From assembly GCF_020283565.1 (NCBI RefSeq), contig NC_060059.1:10051501-10115500 (forward strand): DNA of 64,000 nt, in the 5' to 3' direction. A program made the translations under genes and the position numbers. This DNA is from Trifolium pratense. Its lineage: Eukaryota; Streptophyta; Magnoliopsida; Fabales; Fabaceae. Of this stretch, positions 1 through 12,061 are shown piece after piece (within the stretch, counting starts at the first letter, position 1; every line of letters begins with the position of its first letter). The notes under the pieces were generated by a model that had not been told where the DNA came from, did not search any database, and saw nothing but the letters and a program-made list of their open reading frames with translations.

Positions 1-159
1 ACATCTTCACCCAAAACCTTAAGACATTAGGTTAATGGGTCACCTCTGTTATAAATTCAACATTCTTCTCATACATAGCCGATGTAAGAATTAATCGCTC
101 ACACTTTAAATCTAACATTGCAATGTCTTCTTTATTATAATTATTGAGTACTTATCATA

Positions 160-290
160 TTATTTTTTCCACATGACAAGTGTAGTGAGAAGAAGCTTCT
201 TGGCTTCTTCCCTTCCAAACTAGTATATGGTATACGCTGCACTAGTTTGAACATGTTACATGTTTTTTATAATTAAACTTACCTTCCAAA
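160..290. repeat. Segment similar to the region upstream of the third P450
   Basis: This stretch (a run beginning ACAAGTGTAGTGAGAAG and including CTTGGCTTCTTCCCTTCCAAAC and GAACATGT) resembles 43030-43185 in the same orientation, where it lies upstream of the minus-strand P450. The copy at 43 kb has extra bases in the middle. Inference: it may be the edge of another duplicated P450 unit left of the window, or a dispersed repeat. The rest of 1-377 shows nothing I recognise. Confidence 0.5.
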
Positions 291-377
291 GAAACATACA
301 TGTATGATGTAGTACGATATATTACATGACATGTGACAAAAGAAACATACTAAGCTGTATACGTATAATAAATCATA

Positions 378-456
378 CTACCTCCCCAATTTAAGTCGTT
401 TCGAACATTTTCAAAACAATTTCGTTAAAATGACTTATAATTTAATACGGAAGGAG
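378..456. mobile_element. Short Stowaway-like MITE
   Basis: A 79-bp element with inverted ends of the CTACCTCC / GGAAGGAG type, flanked by TA on both sides, as expected for Stowaway (Tc1/mariner-derived) MITEs. It is non-coding. The internal arms (AAGTCGTTT and AAATGACTT) pair only roughly, so it is an old copy. Confidence 0.5.
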
Positions 457-1168
457 TAGAATAATCTAATTTATGGTCATGTATATACAAACCAATGGTA
501 GAGTGCACCATGTGAGATCATAGTGAAGAGTACAATTAATGTACTACTTGGTCCCTAACCAGGCTTGAGAATGGGGCGGGGACTGATATTATATAAGATA
601 TTTTTTAAGTTTTTTATTGTTCCTTTTTACAAGAGTCATTTCAAATTTTCAATGGCATTAATTATTACTTTAGCAACATCCTAATTAAAGTGCATTTCTT
701 TTATACAATACTAGTGGCCAGGCGGGTGCGTTTCGCGCCTGCCTATATCTAACTTATGTCAAAAAAAAAAAAAGATATTCCTTATGTTACGGTGAATTTT
801 TGATGCTAAAAAAAATGTGCCTTATGTAGTTATGTTATGGTGAGTTTGTTTATAAAAGATTGTTGTTGCTACTAAAAAAATCAAGGATATTGTTGGTATT
901 ATGAAAAGTTCACACCAAAACTCGTATATTCTCATTATATATAGTAAGTATAGATGTAATAAATATTTTAGAAAAAATATTAACTCATTCTCTTTTTTAA
1001 TACTAAAATTCACTCTTTTAGCTACAATATCAATTGACATCAAATTTAATACTAAAATTCACTCTTTTAATGTCCATAATTTTTCAATAGGATCATATAT
1101 ATATTTAAGAACGGATATAGTACTATTTACTTCAGTCCATTTTTTTTAGTGGAAATATATAAAATAAC
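457..1168. other. Intergenic, no gene seen
   Basis: AT-rich sequence with short open frames that look like chance. The only structured spot is an imperfect GC-rich hairpin near 718-745 (AGGCGGGTGCG with CGCGCCTGCCT) inside otherwise AT-rich DNA; it could be a transposon end, but I see no matching partner. Confidence 0.5.
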
Positions 1169-1634
1169 CTATGTTGCACGGATACTCCGTTTTAGACAGA
1201 GTATCGGTGCCGGGTACGCGCGTGGTACTCTCAGGGTACACACGTGATACATATTTCATCAAAAACTATTCTCATTTTTTTTTTCAACACTTTTCAATCC
1301 CATTCTTTTTTTATTTGTTTATTTTTTAATAAAGATTCACTTTAGTTTAAAGTTAGAATCGATTCAGTCTCCTTCCCTTTTTATTTATTTTTAAAAGTAG
1401 AGCCGCATAGTCTTACAACTACTCTTAATTTCCTAACGTGTAAACCACAATATAACTATTTTTAAAGATTGCTATTTTTTATGTTTAGTTATTTGTTTTA
1501 AGAATATAATTTTATTATTTTAACTATATAACTATATTAAAAAAAAATTATACGAACGTACCCGTACCTTAGTTTTTTTAAAAATGCCGTACCACGTACC
1601 GGTACCGTACCCGCAGCGCACCCATGCAACATAG
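1169..1634. mobile_element. hAT-like non-autonomous element
   Basis: About 466 bp with inverted ends CTATGTTGCA..TGCAACATAG. Flanking 8-mers AAAATAAC (1161-1168) and AAAATATC (1635-1642) differ at one position, fitting an aged 8-bp hAT target-site duplication. Both ends are rich in GTACC-type motifs that face each other (1200-1250 and 1560-1625), so the element can fold back. No transposase is visible. Confidence 0.65.
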
Positions 1635-1861
1635 AAAATATCAGAAAGAAAAAGGACAAGGGTACTCAAATTGCATAATTGACCTCCCAACCGATAACAA
1701 AATTGCAACAAACTGAACAAAGGGAGAAATCAACCGCAGCCAATGCAGCAGAAGAGCACCTATCTATTATAAGGATTAGCACACCGAGAAAGTCTTGCCA
1801 TAAATATAAATTTACAGTGTTTAGAGTTTAGACACATACACTGATACACATAAATATTCAC

Positions 1862-1863
<2 letters not shown>

Positions 1864-1901
<38 letters not shown>

Positions 1902-1904
1902 TTT
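1864..1904. repeat. (TTTA)n microsatellite
   Basis: About ten perfect TTTA units in a row. No function is suggested by the context. Confidence 0.85.
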
Positions 1905-1938
1905 TAAAATACTCATTATTAATTTCTTTTATTTTTTT

Positions 1939-2123
1939 GGGTCTTGTTAACATGTGCCCTTAGGGCACATGGACACATGTTAAGATATACCAAAATAAAA
2001 ATTCATCATTTAATAATACAAGAAATTTAATGCTTCAAAAGTCAAAATGCACAAATTAGCATTTAATAATTTCTATTTTTGCTTCCTTAACATGTGCCTT
2101 AAGGGCACAAGTTAACATTCTCC
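1939..2123. mobile_element. Mutator-type MITE, GTTAACATGTGCCC family, copy 1
   Basis: 185 bp with ends GGGTCTTGTTAACATGTGCC and, inverted, GGAGAATGTTAACTTGTGCC. It is flanked by a perfect 9-bp duplication TATTTTTTT (1930-1938 and 2124-2132), the signature length for Mutator-like elements. Each end also contains its own small palindrome around GCCCTTAGGGC. It is non-coding. Confidence 0.75.
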
Positions 2124-2135
2124 TATTTTTTTTAT

Positions 2136-2314
2136 GGAGAATGTTAACTTGTGCCCTTAAGGCACATGTTAAGAAGATAAATGTAAAAAATATTTATTGA
2201 ACTTATGTTGTATTCAATTCTCTAAGCATTAAATTCTTTGTATCATTAAATGCTATATATTTCTATTTTTAGCTAGCTTAACATGTGCTCTTAGGGCACA
2301 AGTTAACATGAACC
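2136..2314. mobile_element. Mutator-type MITE, GTTAACATGTGCCC family, copy 2
   Basis: 179 bp, same family as the element just upstream, with ends GGAGAATGTTAACTTGTGCC and inverted GGTTCATGTTAACTTGTGCC. A perfect 9-bp duplication TTTTTTTAT flanks it (2127-2135 and 2315-2323). The two copies are only 12 bp apart. Confidence 0.75.
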
Positions 2315-2450
2315 TTTTTTTATTCATTCACGTGAGTGTGCTTAAGCACTATGCATTTATGGTGGTGTCTATATTAGTCTCTAGTACACCACTCATAATA
2401 CATATTGTTCATACGTTTTTTTCCAATAGGTTAATAACTATACTTATATG

Positions 2451-2758
2451 GGCCCCTTAATTAGTAAAATGGTCCCTTAAAGACATTTTTGGTTTCGGAT
2501 TGGTCCCTTAAAGAAAAAAAGGTCCAAATAGGTCCCTTAAAGAAAAAAAAGTCCGAATAGGTCCCTTAAAGACATCTCCGTTAATCAATTTGGTCCCTAA
2601 AAAGAGGTCTAAATAGGACCAAACTGATTAATGGAGATGTCTTTAAGGGACCTATTCGGACTTTTTTTTCTTTAAGGGACCTATTTGGACCTTTTTTTCT
2701 TTAAGGGACCAATATGAAACCAAAAATGTCTTTAAGGGACCATTTTACTAATTAAGCC
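2451..2758. mobile_element. Long fold-back MITE built of GGTCCCTTAAAG repeats
   Basis: About 308 bp made of two arms of roughly 140 bp that are nearly perfect inverted copies, each with four GGTCCCTTA motifs, joined by a short loop near 2590-2620. The flanks both carry TATATGG, suggesting a target duplication of uncertain exact length. The arms would form a long double-stranded RNA if transcribed. No coding capacity. Confidence 0.65.
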
Positions 2759-4014
2759 TATATGGGGGAACACTTTAAGGTTAGGTGTGGCTGGCTATAG
2801 TCACACTAGTCCAACTCAATTATTTTTATTTTATTTTTTTAAAAAATAAATATTAAAAAGACGTCGTTTTGTAAAGTGAATAAAAATAAATTATTTGATA
2901 GCGAAAATACTTTACGCATTTCATTTACCTTTTCTTTTTCCTTTAGTTTTCTCTCACCACTGAATAGGTCACCAGCTCACCTCTCCTATCGGTCTTTCTT
3001 CGTTTCTCCTCTCATCACGACGGCTTTACCCCTTCCAGTTGTAGCCATAAATTAGTAACCGCATCTCCGTTTTCTATCCACGCCAACAATAATTTCACTG
3101 GTTTATTCTGAAATTAATAACGATTCCTTGTAGAATTTATGTGATTTTAATTAGTTTTGAAATATTGAAATATTTTTAGGAAGACTAGTAACTGCATTAT
3201 TGTTAATTTGAAATATTAGGAGGATTTATGAAAATTGAAATATTTTTAGAATTCATTCTAGTAACTGCATTATTGTTAATTTAAAATATTAGGATTTAGA
3301 AAGACTAGTAAATCATTGTTGATTATGGTTTCAAAACATTGAAATAGAATTAGCTATGATATAATTTTAGCTCATTTTCAACAAATGCATGAGACTATAT
3401 ATATTATCTTTGTCAGTTTAGTTGCCACAACTATTATTATTAGTATAAATGCCGAATAAATTTAATATAATATAGTTTTTGGACAAAAAATATTAGGCCA
3501 ATTTATGTCTGATCCGCCCCCTGTATACTCACATATTACTCCATAAATGTGGAGAAGTAGAGAATCTATCTATAGTTCGAATCTCAACATCTCAATATCC
3601 CTAATATATACCAATTGAACTACCCTTATTTTTCTTTGGTAGACAATTGAACTACCCTTACAACACTGTTCTCACAATTTTTCTTTGCTAGAAACCATAT
3701 ATATGAAATAACTTTAATATTTTCAACCACAAAAACGGATTTATTTGAAAATATAGTATATTTACTAGCTCATACAAAATAGTTTAACATGATTCAGACG
3801 GAACTAAGTGAAGACTCATTCTTCCCCATATACACAAAGAAACAATGAACATTAGAGAGACTCCCCTTCTAAGCAAATTAGCCCGAGCTAGAAGCCTAGA
3901 CAATAATAATTGCTATGACAATGCGATTACTTATGATGATGGTGCTACCATTGTCGATCCCTTTTTATAAGTAATTAATTTTGGGTGGTTTCTCACATGA
4001 AGAAGATAAATTAT
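2759..4014. other. Intergenic with a short direct repeat
   Basis: No gene is recognised. At about 3165-3310 an approximately 80-bp sequence with ACTAGTAACTGCATTATTG occurs twice, with a partial third copy. The stretch 2930-3110 is pyrimidine-rich like a 5'UTR and shares CCGCATCTCCGTTTTC with the tandem repeat at 4195-4865, but no reading frame follows it. Confidence 0.45.
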
Positions 4015-4178
4015 GTTAACTTGTGCCCTTAAGGGCACATGTTAAAAAGATAAATGTGGAAAAAATTTATTGAACTTGTAGTGTATTCAATTATCTAAAC
4101 ATTAAATTCTTTGTATCATTAAATGCTATATTTCTATTTTTAGGTAGCTTAACAAGTGCCCTTAGGGCACAAGTTAAC
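4015..4178. mobile_element. GTTAACATGTGCCC-family MITE, copy 3
   Basis: About 164 bp between inverted GTTAACTTGTGCCCTTAAGG and CCTTAGGGCACAAGTTAAC-type ends, with an interior closely matching 2143-2307. Outer edges and target duplication are unclear here, so the limits are those of the conserved inverted motif. Confidence 0.6.
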
Positions 4179-4194
4179 ATGACTTATTGTTGAC

Positions 4195-4865
4195 ATGACT
4201 TATTAAATTTGCATATTTTAGTATTGGTGAAATATCATGGATTTTTCTATCATGTGCAACTTTGCACAGGTTAAGAAATTCAAAATAGTAAGTTTGTATT
4301 AGAACTTGTACATTTCATATTAAATGTTTGATTTTATAATAAATTATTATTATTTTTCATTAAATAGTTACTATATCATGGATTTTTCATTAAATAGTAA
4401 CCGCATCTCCGTTTTCCGTCCACACCAAACATAGTTAACATGACTTATTAAATTTGCATATTTTAGTATTGGTGAAATATCATGGATTTTTCTATCATGT
4501 GCAACTTTGCACAGGTTAAGAAATTCAAAATAGTAAGTTTGTATTAGAACTTGTACATTTCATATTAAATGTTTGATTTTATAATAAATTATTATTATTT
4601 TTCATTAAATAGTTACTATATCATGGATTTTTCATTAAATAGTAACCGCATCTCTGTTTTCCGTCCACGCCAAACATAGTTAACATGACTTATTAAATTT
4701 GCATATTTTAGTATTGGTGATATATCATGGATTTTTCTATCATGTGCAACTTTGCACAGGTTAAGAAATTCAAAATAGTAAGTTTGTATTATAACTTGTA
4801 CATTTCATATTAAATGTTTGATTTTATAATAAATTATTATTATTTTTCATTAAATAGTTACTATT
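4195..4865. repeat. 245-bp tandem repeat, about 2.7 copies
   Basis: Copies begin at 4195, 4440 and 4685 (ATGACTTATTAAATTTGC), exactly 245 bp apart and almost identical; the third stops before the CCGCATCTC segment. Each unit contains a GTGCAACTTTGCAC palindrome. The low divergence implies recent amplification. It starts directly after the MITE at 4015-4178, and a related palindrome (GTGCAATATTGCAC) lies just past its end. Confidence 0.9.
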
Positions 4866-5089
4866 TTAGTTACTTTAACATGTGCAATATTGCACATGTT
4901 AGACAAACCCTTATAAAAAAAAAGTACTGATGATGTACTAAAATTGCTCTTTAGTCATAGTTTTAGTTAATCAATGACATCAAAATATAGTTAATTTCAA
5001 TAATGTACCTGCTCACAAATTTATGGATAATAATCCTCTTTTAGGATTTGTGGACTCTAATACACTAACAACCATTATTGATGGGGAGG

Positions 5090-5650
5090 TTATCAGTGTT
5101 CATAAGTTATAACAAAGGATAATGAGGAACAAGAGCAAGACAATGAGATATTGTTGGTTCCTTAAATTGCTCAACTTGCACCAAATCGCGAGGCAGGCCA
5201 TGTGATTTATGTCGAGAACGAGTTGCACCAAGTTCATTCTGATGTTGACTCCTACATTGTTTCTGAAATACAATCGTCGCGGATGGTAATTGATGATATG
5301 GAGAAAATACAACAAGCTTGGGCTAACAGGACAAGTGAAGGATGTGAGGAAGGGTTTCACGCCATATATCTCAAAAAAAGCTAAGAAACATCAACAATGG
5401 CTAGCAAAAAGCGTCGGGACTTATCACACCCGCTCTAAGGGTTCACTGCCCCCTCATTCCTTATGAAGAACTTTTGGAACTTTTGCGGGATTGACACTTT
5501 TAATTTTGGTGTTGTTTTCTATTTTAATTTTTAGCTTTTTATTTTTCTTTTTGCTTTTTGGTTTTTCATTTTCTTTCTTTTTATTTTTCTTGGGTATGGT
5601 TTGGCCCCCCATTTTGTATAGTTTCTCCTTTTTTTTAATATATATTATAT
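5090..5650 (+). pseudogene. Unrecognised decayed reading-frame remnant, possibly a LINE 3' end
   Basis: A degraded coding-like stretch (about 5200-5440) reads through a frame with an acidic and polar composition and then breaks. It is followed by T-rich DNA with TTTGGCCCCC near 5602-5612, a motif I associate with plant LINE 3' ends. I cannot name the protein. It could equally be chance; homology search of all three plus frames would decide. Confidence 0.3.
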
Positions 5651-5959
5651 GAGCAAAGAGACATAGAATTAGTGCTACTAGATATCATGTCTACTAGTCA
5701 CCTTCGATGTCTTAAAGCTCTTAATTTACTTAAAAAAATCAATTAATTAGGGATATATTTGCTTAATTTGTATAAAGAATAATTAACACATCTAGCTAGT
5801 ATTAGTTGCAAAAGGATTTATATTTTGAGACAAATTATTTTTTCCTAGGAACATACTATGCTTCAAGTGCTATCTAAGGTAAAAGCACCATCTACATATT
5901 ATTATTATTATTATAATTGAAATTCAAATATATTATATTCTTATATAAGATAATTACAC

Positions 5960-6860
5960 ATAAATGAAAGAGAGACGAACAAGCTGCGTTGTTAAACCTT
6001 TATGTATAACAAAATACAACCTTTGAAAAACTATATTCATAGATCTAGGTGACGCAAGATTGTTATGCATGATCCTTTTGAACTCTTTTCAGAAGGTCTA
6101 TAGTCTCTGGTGCTAGAAAGCTAAAACTGTCAAATCCAAACGATATAAAAACGTGTTGATTGTCAAAGCACGCTTTCTTATGTTTGCACATTTTGCTTGA
6201 AGCAGCTTTGAGTGATGTTCGTTCTAGAGTAAAATCCTCAACCCGAGTCCCACAAATGGGAAAAATTTAGTCAAATCTACACAAGCAAGTTTCCCCTACA
6301 TACCTATCCATACATTAGGACATCTGTTGGGTGATGTGTCGATCTCCCTTCTTGTGGGTCAGTCAAAAAGTTCATTGATGCCTCTTTCTTCACATAAATT
6401 CCCACAAGTCGAAAAATAACAAAAAACACATCTCTGACCAGGTCATGACAGTATTTGAAGTCTGAAAGCTCCCTACAATGAGATGCATGCTCCCCAAAAG
6501 TATCTATGGACGCTTTACGACATACATGACAAACCTCATCCTTAGGTAATAACAGAATCATGAGGCGGTACCTAAGGATAACACGATACTATACCAAGGA
6601 CATGTGTTGGCTTAACTCATATCAATGAGGATAACTAGAAGATAATCTTGAGCATGTGATGCTTTCAAACACCCAAAAACTGTTTTTTGCCTTGTGGTCA
6701 TGTCAAAATCAACTTCCATGTCTTGAACAATTTTACCAAAAAGAAAACTTGTCAAAATATTTTGGGCTTTAGGGGAGACAATGTCCTTGCTAGCAAAATT
6801 GCTAAAGTCAAGAGCTAAAATTTTATGAAATCTCTTTAATGGAAAAGAGCATAAAAAAAG
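5960..6860 (-). pseudogene. Decayed reverse-transcriptase-associated gene fragment
   Basis: Translation of the minus strand recovers, in broken frames, a protein family often found with plant LINE-type reverse transcriptases. Parts seen in order: ASKDIVSPKAQNILTS and FDMTTRQKTVFGCLKASHAQ (about 6820-6650); a CHVC..HASHC zinc-finger-like block followed by VKKEASMNFLTDP and the HPTDVLMYG block (6560-6304); KACFDNQHVF and FDSFSFLAPETIDLLKRVQ (about 6170-6080). A frameshift and stop lie near 6600-6640 and more breaks near 6300 and below 6070, so it is not functional. The family assignment rests on my recall of the pattern. Confidence 0.6.
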
Positions 6861-7740
6861 TTATTTTCCTTTTGTTGGTAGAAAAGTTATTAGCCTATTC
6901 ACAAAAAAAAAGTTAGAAGGCAACCGTTAACATATGTCCCTTAAGAGTATGTGATGATAAACAACTTAATGTAAACATATTTTTCTTAGAAGTTCTATAT
7001 TTAACTTTTTAAAAGTTAAATTATTGTATTTTGCGATACAATAATCCTACTTTTAAATCTCTTAACATGTGTTTTTAAGCAAACATTTACAAGATCCAAA
7101 TTAGTAATATAGACATATCTATTCATGAGCGTTGCCTATATATAGTTCTATATTTATTTGACAACGCTTTTGAGATATACTCCATATATCCCAATATATA
7201 AGAGTTCTTTCACAAATGCACTATAATTAAGAAAATTAAGTTTTTGTATTAAATTTGTCAATAATATATACCCTCTCTTTTTAAAATTACCCTTCACTTA
7301 TTAAGAGAAAGAAATAATGATGTTTTACTTTTCTTCATTTAATTAGGGATATTCTTGTAAAAATTTAATTAATGCACCTTTAAACTTTAAAAAGATTCTC
7401 ATAAAATTAGACAACAAAATTTTGCAAAAAAGTTTTATATATTGCAACGGAGGGAGGAAGTATTATGGATTTGAATCCTTTACTGCACTATTGTCTACTG
7501 CAGTATTGTTAAAGTGGCAATAGTATTAATTTCTTTGTTTTGGTGTAGTGTGTGTATATGAGAATATTATTTTCATAAAATAAAATATCATTTTGCTTCA
7601 AAAAAAAAAATCATTTTATTAGAAATTTTTTAAAAATAATTATGTCTAACGATCTACGGAACAAACCAAACTAACCCGCTCATTATCGAGTTAGGTTGGG
7701 TTCAAATTTGATTTGATATAAAATGCAGTATTTTAAAGTC
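6861..7740. other. Intergenic, no gene seen
   Basis: AT-rich with a poorly preserved relative of the GTTAACATGTGCCC MITEs at about 6925-7085 and a Stowaway-like half end near 7440-7460 (ACGGAGGGAGGAAGTA). Nothing else is recognisable. Confidence 0.4.
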
Positions 7741-7742
7741 AA

Positions 7743-7822
7743 TAGGTTTGGTCTAGTGGTGAGAGGTTTGAGTATTATAGGTCCTGAGATCGATCCCTAG
7801 CTCATTGTAAAAAAAAAAAAAA
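7743..7822 (+). mobile_element. Short SINE-like element
   Basis: About 80 bp with a tRNA-like box A region (TGGTCTAGTGGTGAGAGG), a box B-like region (GAGATCGATCCC) and an A13-A14 tail at 7808-7821. A reverse-oriented relative is at 39303-39385. The sequence resembles a tRNA head but lacks a full cloverleaf, so I call it a SINE and not a tRNA gene. Confidence 0.6.
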
Positions 7823-8005
7823 TGCAGTATTTTAACCAATCCAACTAAATTAACCCATTATATTTAATCAAATGGGATAACAGATTTGACTAAACCTGAT
7901 CTAACCCGAGCCATGAATATCTCTAGATTTGAGCATATGAACATTAATATATGAACCTTCCTTTAGTTATATACTACAGTAATTATTTTTCATTAAAAAC
8001 ACTAA

Positions 8006-9100
8006 GGGCCCGTTTGGTGCGCATGATAGGGAGACATGATATGATAAAACAATCCTATCATATTCAAATCTCTTGTTTGGTGCACCAATTGGAAAGGATA
8101 AAATAAACCTATTGCTTATCCTATTCTACTTGGCCTTTGTTATTTTAATCCTTATTTTAAGCTGGGTTAGAAACATGATAGGATAAAATAAACATGTTCC
8201 TCACTTCGATTCCCACTGAATGCATTTTCATGATTTTTTTTTTTTACTTTTTGGGTACATATTTTGCTTCGTATATAATTTTATATACTTTTTTTAACGA
8301 AATAATTTTATATACTTGATATGTACTACCTGAAACCTTTTTTTTAGATAGAGTGATATTTTTTTTTATTCCCGTTGAGATATATTACTATGAACCTGTT
8401 GCTTGATTGCTCAACACACACTAATCTTTATATACTTTTCTATTTTTATTTTAATTGATACCTGTTATTATTATTTTATAATTAATATTCATTAATATTC
8501 TTATAAAAAAATATTCATTATTATTGTTTATTTTTTTAATTTATGGATTGCCATGATACTACTCGTCTTGTATTTGTTAAGTAGTTGATAATATAATTTA
8601 AGTACGGTTTGATAAAAATATTTGACAATATATTGTTGCTTTATCATTTTCGTTGATTTCTTGCTACTTATGTTTATGAAAGTTTTAATTTGATACAATT
8701 TAAATTTTGACAATATATTTCTTTATGTTTTTTATGTGTATAACAATTTAAATTTTATCGATGCATTTTTCTACAATTAAATGAAATTATTTCACAATGA
8801 TAATTTTGTCATTACTTATTTTATGTTAATTGAAAATATAAATTTATTTATTTTTTTATAAACAAATATATTTGTTTTACAAGAATCATGTTTTCATTTA
8901 AATAAACATGTATCTTATCATGTCAATATTAAGTTTGCACCAAACACATGATATGATAAAATAAAGATATCATCTTTCTTATCCTGTGTGCACCAAACAC
9001 ATGACAGTATATATGCTTATCCTGCCACTATCATATCCTATCCTTATCCAGCTTTTTATCCTATCATATCTCTATCCTATCCTGCGCACCAAACGAGCCC
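8006..9100. mobile_element. PIF/Harbinger-type non-autonomous element
   Basis: 1095 bp with ends GGGCCCGTTTGGTGCGCATG and inverted GGGCTCGTTTGGTGCGCAGG, flanked by the 3-bp duplication TAA (8003-8005 and 9101-9103). Repeated ATGATATGATA and TATCATATCCTATCC motifs fill both subterminal zones; the centre is AT-rich and non-coding. A related 904-bp element is at 30042-30945. Confidence 0.8.
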
Positions 9101-9636
9101 TAATAATTGGATCTCATCATATCGTTGCAGTTAAATGTATTTAGACAACAAACAACCACCGATCAACTCTAAAAACCAATTGATTATAAAAAAAAAACTC
9201 TAAGAACCAATTGATTATAACAAAAAAAAAACTCAATTAAATTAAATACAAGTTAAACAAATGAAAGGACCAACTTAGGTGAGAATGCTTAGGTAACCAA
9301 GCCAGCTTCTTCTCAAAGTATATAGAGCTTGTTTATTTTACATGCTTAAAAAGATTATTTTTATATTTTAGTTATGTTTGTGTATGCTGTTTTTTATTAA
9401 GTCATTTTGATATAAATAATTTAAACATTATTTTTTTTTAGAGATTTTAAAGAATATTATGATATTTTGTGAGTTTAGTTTACAATTATAAAAAGAAATG
9501 CAGTATTTCTGTTTTCTATTAAACAAATTGGTTTTATTCAATAAATTATCCAAATAGTTTTTTTTTTTTTTTTGCGCATAAAAAAAACTTCGATAACAAA
9601 CCCACCTTTAAAAAACACTTAAACACTACCTAACAT

Positions 9637-9669
<33 letters not shown>

Positions 9670-10505
9670 ATTTTAAAAAACGAACTCATAATATGATTGA
9701 GACTTCACTTGAGAGGGCTTTGTCAATGATCAAAGTGTCATACTCACAATAAGGCAATTAGTAGCACAAATTGAGGGTAACCCGGCTGCGAGTGTACAAC
9801 TCAATAGAGGCATATGTTTGTGATGCATCAATGAAAAACACAATTGTAAATAATGCAAGATAATTTTAATTAGATTTAGGCCGGTTCCGACTATTTGGAG
9901 ATTCAGTTGAATATTAATAATGGATCCCTGATAAAAAAAAAATGAATTATCATCTATTTAAATTGTAAATAATATAAGAAACACATAAAAAATAATTATT
10001 ATATATAACATCAAAAAGATATATTATAATCAATGATTAAATTTGATGCAACGATTAAAATGACTTAGTGGTTGAGTTTGTTAATGAGTTCAACATGTAA
10101 TAGTTTCAATTCCTCAGGATTTCCAAAAAAAATTATTGGTTTTAATTTAATTTAAAATGACTAGAACTAAAATTATGATTAGATTTTTCCAAAAAAAAAA
10201 TTATCAATTCTTTAAAATGACTATATCTAAAATTATACAGAAAAAATGACAATGTAGGGATTTGTTGAAACAATGACCTTCGACAAACAAACATTATCGT
10301 CTAACATCAATCTATTGATACACATCTAATATACATTGACAATATATAACTATTATTATAAGACCGCAAAATTAATCTATTGTACATAGCTAATATTTTA
10401 TGAATATTAGAAATATATATCCATTATTATAGGGTCTCAAAATTTTGAGCCGATGCCGTCGCACTTCCGGCACGTGTGTGGAGGCCCGACCTTATTAGAT
10501 CATCT

Positions 10506-10632
<127 letters not shown>

Positions 10633-11542
10633 TATTTAATATGAACCACTAAATAAGTCAATTTAAGGTACTTAAATAATTTTTGGGCAAACCATTATGT
10701 ACACACAAAAAAACCATTATTTTGTAGTATGTGAAAGTGTAACACGATGTCATATCGGTCCCTAAATATATCAAAATTGCAACTACATCCCTATTACTTT
10801 TTTTGTTAGTAATTTTATAGACTAAATTTACTAACGAACAACACATTTGACGATAAAATTGACTACCTAAGAACACATTTAAAGATCAAAATGATTAATA
10901 AAGAGAGACACTTGTAGATCTAATTGCAATTCCAATACATTCATAAACTAATATGACAACTAGATATATTTTCAATCCAGGACCAAAATAGTGGTTAATC
11001 TATCATTTTGTATTTCTTTTTGGGATAGATAAGCAAAATGACAAAACTGTTATAAACTCACAATAAGTGAGGGAGTCGGAATTCGAACATTGATCTTAAC
11101 GTCCCGTCTAACAATTTTAATATTTTTATTGGTTAAACTATGACTCGTGGACTTAATAGCGTCATGTCATAATTGATCCAATAATAATAAAGAAAAAGGA
11201 GTACCATCGGACCCTATCCACCACCACACATCAGCACAAGTTCACATCCTCCTCAACCCAACCGTTAAAACGTGCTATTAGATAAGACATAATGCATGTT
11301 TTTGTTTTTGGTGGAAAGACCTAATGCATGTTTTGAACTTTTGGTTCACATTGCAATGCAATACATGCATCGTGTTAATTGTGAAGCAATCGATAAGTTG
11401 ATACGAGCCCACATAATATAAATCCAACGGAAGATGCTGAAGATTCCAATAATAAGAATGAAGTGGAAAAAGTAAGTCCAATATTAAAAAAAACAAAGAA
11501 ACATGCATGGGTGGATGATTATACAATCTTCAATGGCATATA

Positions 11543-12040
11543 CAGGGTCGTCTCCGAGTATTTGATGCCCTGGGTAAATTCGACAAAGAGACCCTTTGAA
11601 AATGAAATAAATTGATTTAATAGTAAAGTTACCAAAAAAAAAAATTTAGAAATCAATTCTTTATTTTCAACCCTTACCAACAAAAAAGAAATTTTTTAAA
11701 TATTATCAACAAAAAAGAAATTTTTCAAAGAAATAATATAATGTAGTTTTCTCTAAAAAATAAAATAGTAAAGTTATTTATGAGTTATAAAGTGATAATT
11801 TTTGAAATAGTTTGATTTATTGTCATGTGCTGAAATTAAACCTGATCTATTTAAACAAAATAAAACAAACCAAAAAATGTCACAAGTGGGAGTTGAACGC
11901 ACTCTCTCTTTGCATATGTAATTAGTATGCGGACAAACAACTAGAACGACTATCGTGGGCTAAAAAAAAATTATTGAGGCCCCCAAAATGTGGAGGCCCT
12001 GAGCTTGGGCCCTGCTTGCCCTGACCCAAAATCGGACCTG
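11543..12040. mobile_element. hAT-type element, CAGGG ends
   Basis: 498 bp beginning CAGGGTCGTC and ending GATTTTGGGT-type sequence in reverse (..ATCGGACCTG), flanked by a perfect 8-bp duplication GGCATATA (11535-11542 and 12041-12048). No transposase remains. A fragment with a similar GAGCCGGCCCTG end lies near 26643-26655. Confidence 0.75.
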
Positions 12041-12061
12041 GGCATATACTTATTTTTTATA

